From Limnephilus marmoratus (Eukaryota; Arthropoda; Insecta; Trichoptera; Limnephilidae): DNA of 64,000 nucleotides. Below the pieces are notes generated by a model, which did no database searches, was not told the DNA's origin, and saw only the letters and a program-made list of their open reading frames with translations. The stretch covers positions 51,134,727-51,198,726 of the forward strand of contig OU862917.1 of NCBI GenBank assembly GCA_917880885.1, written 5' to 3'. Both the position numbers and the translations under genes were made by a program. Positions 56,129-64,000 of the stretch are shown here, one piece after another; the stretch's first letter is position 1, and each line of letters begins with the position of its first letter.

Positions 56129-56700
56129 GGTGTTTTTTTTTTTTTTTTTTTTTTTTTACATTAACACCACACAGGAGGCCCTGAGGAAAATAATTTCCCT
56201 CAGGGCCTATGTCATCTTTGTAGATGCTGTGTGGAGGGTCTCTTTGAGGAAAGGAAGGAGTGAACATGGGTCTTGAAGAGACCCATGTTGTAGGAGGGAG
56301 GAAACACAGAGGCCGGCAAATCGTTCCACAGCCGAGCCGTTGAACTCAAGAACGAGTCATAGAAACGACCCGTTCTCATGTGAGTAATGTCAACCGTGTA
56401 CAAATGTTGGGCGCGTGTTTGGCGTGTTTCCCGACTATGCACCGGAGCCGAGGGGATCAATGATGCTAGTTCCTCGGAGCATCTTCCATTGTAATACCGG
56501 TAGAACAAGGACAGCATTCCCACCTGACGCCTATGCTCTAAAGATTGCAGTCCGTCTGTTAGGATGGGAGAATCTATCAAACGGACCGCCCGTTTCTGCA
56601 CAGAGTCAAGGGTTTTTTTTAGGTATTTTGGAGCTCCAGACCAGAGGTGGCTGCCAAATTCAACCGTGGGGCGCACTTGCGATTTGTACAGGGTTAGCAG
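56129..56700 (-). pseudogene. LINE 3' fragment, CR1/Jockey-like, copy B
   Basis: The minus frame 56676-56212 is intact: VEFGSHLWSGAPKYLKK, DSVQKRAVRLID, MLSLFYRYYNGRCSEEL, RLWNDLPASVFPPSYNMGLF. This is the C-terminal domain of a CR1/Jockey-like ORF2. The 3' UTR has the stem-loop ggccctgag ... ctcagggcc (plus 56176-56206), then a poly-A tail (T run 56132-56157). It is the intact relative of 4690-5201. Confidence 0.85.
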
Positions 56701-56729
56701 TTGGGTACTATTAATTTAATGTGTTTATG

Positions 56730-58260
56730 GTGTTTATGGTGAACATATGTGAAGAACTTGAAAGTTCTTACAGCATCTCGTGTCCTACTGGAGAGCAGCA
56801 TGTATACATGAGACCTTCTCGAATCATCCGCGATAACAGTGATGTGGAAAAACTCAAAAACTGGTTTGATCTCCACCCTCCATTTCCCAAAACTGCCAGT
56901 TTGCTTTCTATCAGTAGTGGTTTACTGGCGCAGGTCCTGAGATTAATTGCCACACAGCCCAGAGAGTTGGAACGGAGGGAGTGATGAAAAATTTTGAGGC
57001 AAATATACGACAAGGTAGTAATAAAACGGAAAAACAAAGTTACCACGCTGGCATCGATCACCTCATTCGTTAAATTGCCGGACAAAAACAAAAGAGTAGC
57101 TGTGGATCCGCTCACAATTTTCCAGTGAGTGTGTATTGCAAAGCAATCTGAACAGGATTTACAGGATGACTTCAAGTATGAGTTGGCCCCGTTCCCGATG
57201 TCTCTGTTCAATAAACAGGGGATGCGCAAGGGCACAAAATCCACTCTGTATTCTACCTTCACTCCTCTTTCCAGCCACACGCCGGAAGATGCCAGCACTC
57301 ACGTTGCGTCGTTTTGGATGGTGGCTATCTCTTGCACAGGATCGTGTGGCAGAGAAAGAGCACAGTTCGAGCACTTTTGGCGCGTTATACCACCTACGTC
57401 CGTAACCACTTTGGGAAGAACGTCTCCATCGTTTTTGACGGCTACCCCGAAGATGCTACCTAAAAAACACCAACACAATGGAACGACTCCGGCGCTACGC
57501 AGCTCATTCCAACTACGAATTGACGTTCGATGAATCCACAGTAATTCAAATTGCTCATGAGCATGTATTGGGCAATGAGAACAATAAGAGATGCCTAATA
57601 ACACTCTTCCTTGTGACGCCTTTCAGAAGAAGGGAGTAGAAGTGGATGTTGCCGAAGAAGATGCGGATCGAGAGATCGTCATGACAGCGCTTTTAAAAAG
57701 AGCAGTAGCCGATCGGGTCGTCACAGTGAAGACGTCAACCTGCTCGTTCTTTTCAATGGCTTAGGTGCTGAAAAGACAAACGTCTACATTCAGAAGAGCA
57801 CGAAGGGCGAAGCTGGTTGCTGTCACTACTTTACGACCTCCTACAACCACCAGGACTACCAGCGATCACCAGGGACGGTACTATTAACCCACGCGTTTAG
57901 TGGGTGCGATACCACCTTAGCACCAAGGAAAGACCAAAATCACCACACTCCTGAGCAAGAGTGAACCACTTGCTGAGCAAGTGGAGGACTTTCATCGGCC
58001 AGACTCCACCCAGAGAAGCAGGCATCAAGTGCTTTATGGCTCTACATGGGGACGACATCGCGAGGAATACTTTGAATTTTCTGAGGCAGGTATAAGACGT
58101 TTGTCACTTCAACGAGCATAAACCTCGCCCGTTTACCACAGACGGAAGATGCCGCAGGCCACCATGCAGCAAGGTGCTACCTCCAAGTGCAGAAGTGGCG
58201 GGGAGTCAACTTGAATCCCTTGAATGTACATCTTGACTGGGCTAATAATGGTGACTAGCA
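56730..58260 (+). pseudogene. Second decayed nuclease-CXC family copy
   Basis: The same order of motifs as at 14030: CPTGEQHVYMRPSR and WFDLHPPFPKT with LSISSG; INCHTAQRVGTEGV; VAVDPLTIFQ; DFKYELAPFPMSLF; LDGGYLLHRIVW (57313-57350) and VSIVFDGYPEDAT (57423-57462); HVLGNENNK; VAEEDADREIVMTAL (57645-57690); EDVNLLVLF (57734-57760); LTHAFSGCDTT (57884-57916); and TEDAAGHHAARCYLQVQKW. The CXC cluster is lost. Many frameshifts and stops. GC content is higher than in the first copy. No terminal repeats were found around it. Confidence 0.6.
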
Positions 58261-61149
58261 GTTAAAAACCCGATCCGCAGGATTTTACCGCTAGGCCCTG
58301 CGGGCGGCTTTTGTTTCAGCTTCGCCAAGTTAGTGTTGGTGACCATTTTGCAAATCAAATAGGAACTGGTCCAAAAATTAGCCCGTTCCTCGTATCCACT
58401 GTTAGCGAGTGAACCAATGATGGCAGGTCACAGATTGATACAACAGAGTATTACCATCAATCTTTCGAAATCCGGGAGCAGGCGGGTATAACTCCGATCC
58501 AAAAAGTGAACCGAATCTTTGGTGATATCATAAGTCCCCTTCGATTTGTTTATGGTCCCCAGCTACTACCTCCACCAATAGGAATCTTGGATTTTTGTTG
58601 CTTTTTTCTGCTTTATTTTCGTTTGACATTTACAATGCATTCACATTTCCGACGCAATAAGATGGCGATAAGTGTGAATATGGATTTTGGGAATTCGCGA
58701 TCGAATGAAAAATGGAAGAACAGGACCCGTAATTGGAACAAAATTACAGGTGGGAAACTTCCTTTGGTTGATATTTCAGTGTTCCTAAAGTAGGTATGTT
58801 ATTTAAGTTGTATTTTAATCGGTGTTGTACATGTTTCCGTTTTCAGAACATATTTATCCACCCGGAATCTAATAAGTAATTGACGCAGTCGAACATCACG
58901 ATTACATCTTAAAAAGGTATACATGTTTTCTATATTGCATCGACCTATCTCATTAATTTAATCTTCCCCAATTTCCTCTCTGGATTTTGACAATAGTGCT
59001 TATGTTTTTTTTATTATATAAAATAGATTTTAACAATTAGCATTTCATTTGCTTTTTTCACAAGTTACTTATAGGAGTTAGGTTTGCTAAAATACCTATT
59101 ATTCAATTATGATTTTAGATTTTCACGGCAAAAAGTATTAAAGAGATTTTTTTGGGGGTATTGTGCCGTTTTACACATCAACCCTGATGATAGGAACAAC
59201 ACATTTATCACTACGCTTGCACTTTCTGTTCTTATTTTTAACATTTTTTTTTATATTTTTATCAGTATTAATAAATGCATTCCTATTTTTCAGTGGAATC
59301 TGAACCGACAAAACTTTACTTGTTTACAATAAGTATAACATTTTATATCCACATCCCAATACATTCGCTTCTGTTTCTGGAGATGGTTAGATGAGGTTAA
59401 GGGAAATACTATCAGTCATTGGTCATTGTGCATGATACAGAGGTAATTATTATTTTTATTACTTACTTTCATTTTACAAAAATTTAATAACGTCAGACAA
59501 ATTTAATGCATTTGAGTAGGTTTCTTTATATAAGTAAGTAGGTATCCTAGAACTTGGTTTAGTATAAGAGTAATCATAAATTAAATGACATGGGAGGAAA
59601 TGTAACTACATACATACATAGATATGTACATGTACACAAATAAAATAAAAATTCCATTTTTTAACTAATTTCCATATATACAATAAATGTACATGTACCA
59701 TACCGTGTAAATGTACCATACCATACATGTACCATATACATGTACACAAATAAAATAAAAATTCAATTTTTTCACTAATTTCCATAAGTGAACCAATATA
59801 GTTTTTATAAAATGTAACTTCTTTAGTAATATTTTTTGTTTTTGTTTTGAAGAGTTTTAATTTTCAATGTACATTTGTTACATTAATTTTAATGAATTTT
59901 TAATGATTTCAGGAAAAATATGATGAACTGAACTAAACTAAACTCCAAATTAATAAATATTATACATATTTGAGCCCCGAATGAAACATCAAACATCTTA
60001 TGTAAACTAATGTCTCCATGGACCTTGGTTATATTTTGGCAATATGGTAAATTTATTTTAGACCTGACGAAAGATATAATAGGTACGTTAAGTAATTTAT
60101 CTTTAAAACAATGTCTTCATGTGGCAATTTGCTACAGAAATATAACCTGCTTACATTGTATTCTTGTTTAAAATATGTACATGTAATTCTGAGTTTTTCA
60201 TTTTTCTTTTATAAAATGAAAATTTTTAAAATTCAGTAGTTTTGTAGGAACGCACAATCATATTTTAATTATATGTATTTCTTGTTGGTATTTCATGTTT
60301 TTAATAAAATTCTTATCATGTAATTACGAGTTTTATTTTTAAAATAATATTTAAGGCTAATAATATGGGCGGTACTGGGTAGGCCCCGAAAGAAAATAAT
60401 ATTGTCTATGGTCGCGCCTTTTTTGCTGTTGCTTACTCTATCTTCGTCTATGGTGTGTGACGTCACAAATCCGCGTCATCATCATCATCATTCGAAAAAT
60501 TATTGCATTTTGATGGTGAAATAGTGACCAAATTTTTCTCGAACAAAAGCCTGAAGTTATCAATCTAGTGGGTGGTTTGTATATTTATGTCCGGGAGATA
60601 CTTACTCCAGGTTCACAAATTCGCAGAACTTATACATCTAGGAAGTAACGTCCCATTGCGTCTTGCCGACGACAGTTGCGTCATCTGGTGACGAATTCTT
60701 GAATTAGAAACCGAACTGCAATGGTAATTTTTCTGAAAATCCACGTACACGGATGTTTATATGGTGCGACGGGTAAGGCGCGGCGGCAGACATGCGTTGG
60801 AAGTCGGATTTCGTAAATTCAACCACACAGACGCAAACCTATTGATACTGTTTGATGACTTTATGTCGTACTTTTTTTTTTTAGAATGTAACAAATTTTT
60901 TGAGAAATAAAATAAAATTAAAATATGCAAAATGTAAACATTATTTTTTAAACTTTTTATTAGATTTAAAAATATCTTTTGCAAGAAAAGAGAGCATAAG
61001 TTGTGCTGTAAAACGTTATGAGATAAAGGAGCGCGGTGCTTAAATACAGTGGAGACCACATTGACATTATTACACCTCGCTGCGCTTTCGTTTTCTCGTT
61101 TGTGCAACAAACTATCATAAGTCACAAGGAAACAAATAGACGTAGGTAC
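58261..61149. other. Long AT-rich stretch without recognised gene
   Basis: No frame here shows a domain. A ~50-bp segment (tgtacatgtacacaaataaaa to tttccata) is duplicated at about 59625 and 59743. At 60459-60466 tgacgtca (CRE-like) lies in a GC-richer patch (60360-60500) containing two gtctatggt copies, which may be a promoter, but no start codon region convinces. Confidence 0.45.
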
Positions 61150-61560
61150 CAGAGGCGGCCCGTGACAAAATTTGCGAGCAGTGCGTTTCACAAAAAGAAT
61201 GGTAACATTAACATGGGAAAATAAAGTGATTTAAAGGGAGTGACATACCTACCTGTACAAACGGAGAGAAAATACATACGTCGCTCTTTCATTTGTGAAA
61301 ATACTTCAATGACACGATTATTAAAGTCATAGAAGATATCAAACTTTTGTCGATGCTCATCATTGACAAAACATTAAGCCGATCTTGGGACATAGTGTTC
61401 CTCAAAAATGTTTTGACACGTTAGAAAAACACCGTTCGCATTCGACTGCCGAAAATGACAGGAAGCCATAGACAAAGGAGTAATATGTTCAAATACCTCT
61501 CGAAAGAAATATCGTCTAGGCATAGACTTACACCCGTATTCAGAGTCGATCCTTAAAGTT
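61150..61560 (-). pseudogene. hAT transposase 3' end with terminus
   Basis: On the minus strand the pieces AVECERCFSN and, in another frame, MSQDRLNVLSMMSIDKSLI form the hAT dimerisation tail. The element ends at plus 61150 with CAGAGGCGGCCCGTGAC, a hAT terminus. It is related to the ZMYM1-like group. No 5' part is present. Confidence 0.6.
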
Positions 61561-62430
61561 GTCTAAGTCAAGTGTCGGCCTTACCTTAGCAAAGGTAAGA
61601 ACCGTCCTTACCTTTAATGCTTCTATACAGAGTCCACACTTTGAGCTTCCTTTCCTAAGGTAGAGACCTTTTGTCTACGCCGAAAGAAAGGTGTGACGTC
61701 ATCCGAAACTTGTCGATGCCCTGCTTCTACGGAAACAACATGCCCCGTTTTGGGACAATCTGTGTGCTTTTCTATGTTGGTATCTATGGATTTTTCAGGC
61801 GTCTGTCAGTTTTGTTTATTTATGCATCGTTGGTCTGTCAAAGTGTCAAAGTTCTGTCCGGTTCTAGCGTTACGTATCTCATTTTAAAATGAATTCACGG
61901 ATTATGATTACGCCAAGCAAAAAACAGTGCTTATTAGATTTGATAAAGAAATACCCCGCGGTTGCCAGTATTTCGACGAATCATCTGCAGCTTGGCGAGA
62001 AGAAAAACGCGTGGGCCAAGTTGACAGATGATTTTAATTCAATCGCCGACAATCAAAAGGTTTGTATCTTTTGTAATTTAAATATTAACTAGCCATCACG
62101 TCGCTTCCCCGCAGGGTTACTCTTTCTTCATTCACATAATACTCTTCTATTGTTCAGACTCCGTAATACTATTATAATACTATATTGAATTCCTTTATAG
62201 AGGACCCAAGCCCAGCTCAAGAAATGTTGGGACAACTTAAAAACCAAAAGGAAGATGGAGCTCTGCGAGGAGAAGAGGAGCAGGTTGAAGACTGGAGGGG
62301 GCAGGATGTCGCCAAGTGTCTCGAATGAGCACCATCCCATTGACGGCATGTTGGATTTAGCCACCGATATAGAGTTAAGCTTCTGCAATGACAGCGATCG
62401 CTCTATTTGCAATTCATACGATGCCACATA

Positions 62431-63332
62431 GGAGTATTTTCATTAAAACTCCGGTTAAAAGTCGATTTTACGAAGTTAAATAAAAACCTATTAAAGTCGC
62501 TCTTTTTTGTAGCTTAATAACCGGGTCAATGAATGAGTGATACATTAGTTACTCAGTTAGCCGTCCTTTCTCGCGCAGGCAGTCGGAACCCAGTCGTTGT
62601 GCAGACCGCACGTCTTTGTTCTCGGCATTCGTTATTTTCATTATTTTGTAGTCGCAGTTGTGATTTGGTGTGCTAAATTGTGGAAAAAAATTATTATGAA
62701 TATGAAAGTAGAAGGTACGTAGAATATTTTATCATGCCAATTTTCTACTTTATATAGAATTAAAGTGTTTTAAAAAATTAAGCAAAATTAACCGAAAACA
62801 TTAAAAGAATTGTATAAAAATATTAAGATAATCACGTTTTTGATTATGTGTCGAGGCTTGTCAAACTTTTATTTTATGATGAATATGTTTACTAGGATAT
62901 TCTCTAATGAATACAAAAAAAAAAATCTGCTTATATTTGCACCATTTTTGTTTTCGATCATTTGAAAGTGGTAAAGTAGAATTTGGGTAAATTTCGCTTT
63001 AATGAATTTTATTTTCAGATAATATTGGATCAACCATTAATTTTAGTAGAAGAGCTCTACATGACATCATGTGTGCCTGCAAAGCAAATAAAATTAAAGA
63101 AATGTTAGTGTTTTTGGAAACAAAGTTAGTTGAAATAACCCAGTGCCCTGAGGATAAAAGATTTATTTTGAGTCGCAGCCTGAGATATTTTAAGACTGAA
63201 TTTAAGCAAATAATGAATTTAAATATTTGTACTTTTTTATTTAATTAAAGACTGTATTATATAATAATACGATGTTTTATTATAAAAACGAACATAAAAT
63301 AGTTTTGACCGGATTTCACATCGAAATACTCC
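62431..63332 (+). mobile_element. TA-flanked transposon inserted in the SANT gene
   Basis: The ends GGAGTATTTTCATT ... ctccggttaaaa (left) and ttttgaccggat ... cgaaatactcc (right) are imperfect inverted repeats of about 33 bp. TA lies at 62429-62430 and 63333-63334. GG/CC ends with a 2-bp TA duplication resemble ISL2EU-type or mariner-like elements. 902 bp, with its own spliced frame. Confidence 0.7.
62696..63248 (+). CDS. Two-exon small ORF inside the TA-flanked transposon
   Basis: Exon 1 (62696-62714: MNMKVE plus one base) ends at the donor gtacgt; exon 2 starts after attttcag at 63019 and stops at TAA 63246-63248. The spliced frame is 82 residues, Lys-rich, with ALHDIMCACKANKIKEML and CPEDKRFILSRSLRYF. 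It probably forms helices. A GC-richer leader (62565-62690) precedes it and attaaa follows the stop. Not recognised; it could be a transposase remnant or an accessory DNA-binding peptide. The exact splice fit supports expression, but this is inference. Confidence 0.5.
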
Positions 63333-63454
63333 TATGAGGCGATGGTTGGTTTAAAAAAGTTATGCGAAATATTTTGGCTACTTGTTTATTTAACATTGGC
63401 CTTATTTCTTATTCAAAATATTAAGTTTCAGATACCGCTGCCAGCACGTCTGCT

Positions 63455-63953
63455 GTATTCAGCATGCCATGGGCTGACCAATCGACGGAAGTGCAGGTGT
63501 TTGGTAAGTCAGTTTTTGATAATGTAATTGATTCTTTTCAATTTTAAATTTAAATGAATGTGGAGTATTTATTTGTATTTAGATGGTAGCATTCGCATTT
63601 CTCTGTAGGAAATCAATACAAATTGTTGTTCTGTGAACATAATTTTATCATTTTTATTTTAACTTTATGAGTAAAACCTCAAATTGTAATATTTAATTAA
63701 ACGAAGACAATATAAGCGAAAGTCAGTCGAAACTCTGAGAACAGAAAAATCAGAAAAAGATATTGACACCGCTGGGACTTGAACCCAGGACCTCTTCTTC
63801 AGGACAGAGAAATGCGAATGCTACCATCTAAATACAAATAAATACTCCACATTCATTTAAATTTAAAATTGAAAAGAATCAATTACATTATCAAAAACTG
63901 ACTTACCAAACACCGGCACTTCCGTCGATTGGTCAGCCCATGGCATGCTGAAG
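63455..63953. repeat. Inverted duplication, ~157-bp arms
   Basis: Left arm 63457-63611 (ttcagcatgccatgggctga to cgcatttctctgt) and right arm 63798-63952 are inverted copies with very few differences (gtgcagg / gtgccgg). The arms include part of the third SANT exon and its donor. The 185-bp spacer contains, on the minus strand, a B box (ggttcaagtcccagcgg, about 63768-63785), so a tRNA-derived SINE lies in the loop. Confidence 0.85.
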
Positions 63954-64000
63954 TTAAAATAAAAATAAAAATATTCATCCTAGACTTGCAGAAAAGTCAA

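Larger units (their letters stand above)
61889..63503 (+). pseudogene. Myb/SANT-like protein gene, split by a transposon
   Basis: Exon 1 (61889-62059) encodes MNSRIMITPSKKQCLLDL and WAKLTDDFNSIA; the donor gtttgt and acceptor ctttatag flank a 141-bp intron. Exon 2 (62201 onward) encodes RTQAQLKKCWDNLKTKRK and RLKTGGGRMSPS. These are the trihelix Myb/SANT-like domain and the KTGGG motif of Harbinger accessory proteins. At present the frame stops at TAG 62429-62431 (133 residues). That stop is made by an inserted element; beyond it the frame continues (63335-63348), then donor gtttaa, and a third exon (63432-63503) with TSAVFSMPWADQ before a donor gtaagt. The C-terminus lies beyond the window or is lost. 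The truncated protein could still bind DNA. Confidence 0.7.

Noticed and set aside
62080..62130. Helitron end (actagccatcacgtcgc)
   Set aside because: Resembles a reversed CTAGT end, but no hairpin or 5' partner was found, and it lies in the SANT intron.
62128..62427. 99-codon minus-strand frame
   Set aside because: Antisense of SANT exon 2, which has the clear domain and splice sites.

Overview
This window looks like animal, probably insect and most likely lepidopteran, chromosomal DNA: AT-rich, intron-containing and almost wholly built from transposable elements (TEs). The insect and moth assignment rests on an interspersed element that ends in a gaagtcg motif, a CR1/Jockey-like LINE 3' end familiar from moths, Helitrons with CTAG ends, a CsRn1-type Ty3/gypsy element primed by tRNA-Trp, and an arthropod TATA plus TCAGT promoter. 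This is inference from sequence alone. I see no rRNA, CRISPR array or bacterial-type operon.

Layout. 0-6.4 kb: a gaagtcg-bounded element with a nested hAT MITE, a reversed ZMYM1-like hAT remnant, an LTR-element integrase fragment with a paralogous empty site 2.5 kb away, a LINE 3' end and a tRNA-derived SINE. 6.7-10.1 kb: a gutted pogo-like transposon carrying two hAT MITEs, each with a perfect 8-bp target duplication. 11.2-16.4 kb: a PIF/Harbinger-type element (TAA duplications) with a MADF gene remnant, into which a TA-flanked element with ~440-bp inverted repeats has inserted. That inner element encodes a decayed protein with FEN/PIN-nuclease-like acidic motifs and a C-terminal CXC (tesmin/TSO1-like) domain. 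It is the best candidate here for an undescribed mobile system, and a second decayed relative lies at 56.7-58.3 kb. 18.9-21.3 kb: a triple nest (TTAA element > hAT > LINE). 21.65-26.4 kb: a small Helitron split by a 4.4-kb hAT. 26.4-31.3 kb: a young Ty3/gypsy element with nearly identical LTRs, an uninterrupted 1082-codon pol and a gutted gag.

31-38 kb holds MITEs, Helitron and LINE fragments and a foldback element. 38.7-39.8 kb holds the one convincing host-type gene: a secreted glycoprotein made of two almost identical 152-residue repeats, with its own TATA box. 40.8-46.1 kb is a cluster of foldback elements and three Harbinger deletion derivatives that keep the first exons of both convergent genes. 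46.7-51.5 kb is a nearly full-length Jockey-like LINE on the minus strand. 53.7-58.3 kb holds LINE and RTE tails, a Penelope-like fragment with hammerhead-like motifs in its inverted terminal repeats, a minisatellite and the second nuclease-CXC copy. 61.1-64 kb holds a hAT 3' end and a Harbinger-type Myb/SANT gene, which is interrupted by a TA-flanked transposon that carries its own small spliced reading frame.

Working logic: most coding segments are decayed or deleted TE genes. Those still uninterrupted are the gypsy pol, the secreted repeat protein, the short Harbinger first exons and the 82-residue spliced ORF near 63 kb. Coordinates of decayed elements are approximate unless a target duplication is given.
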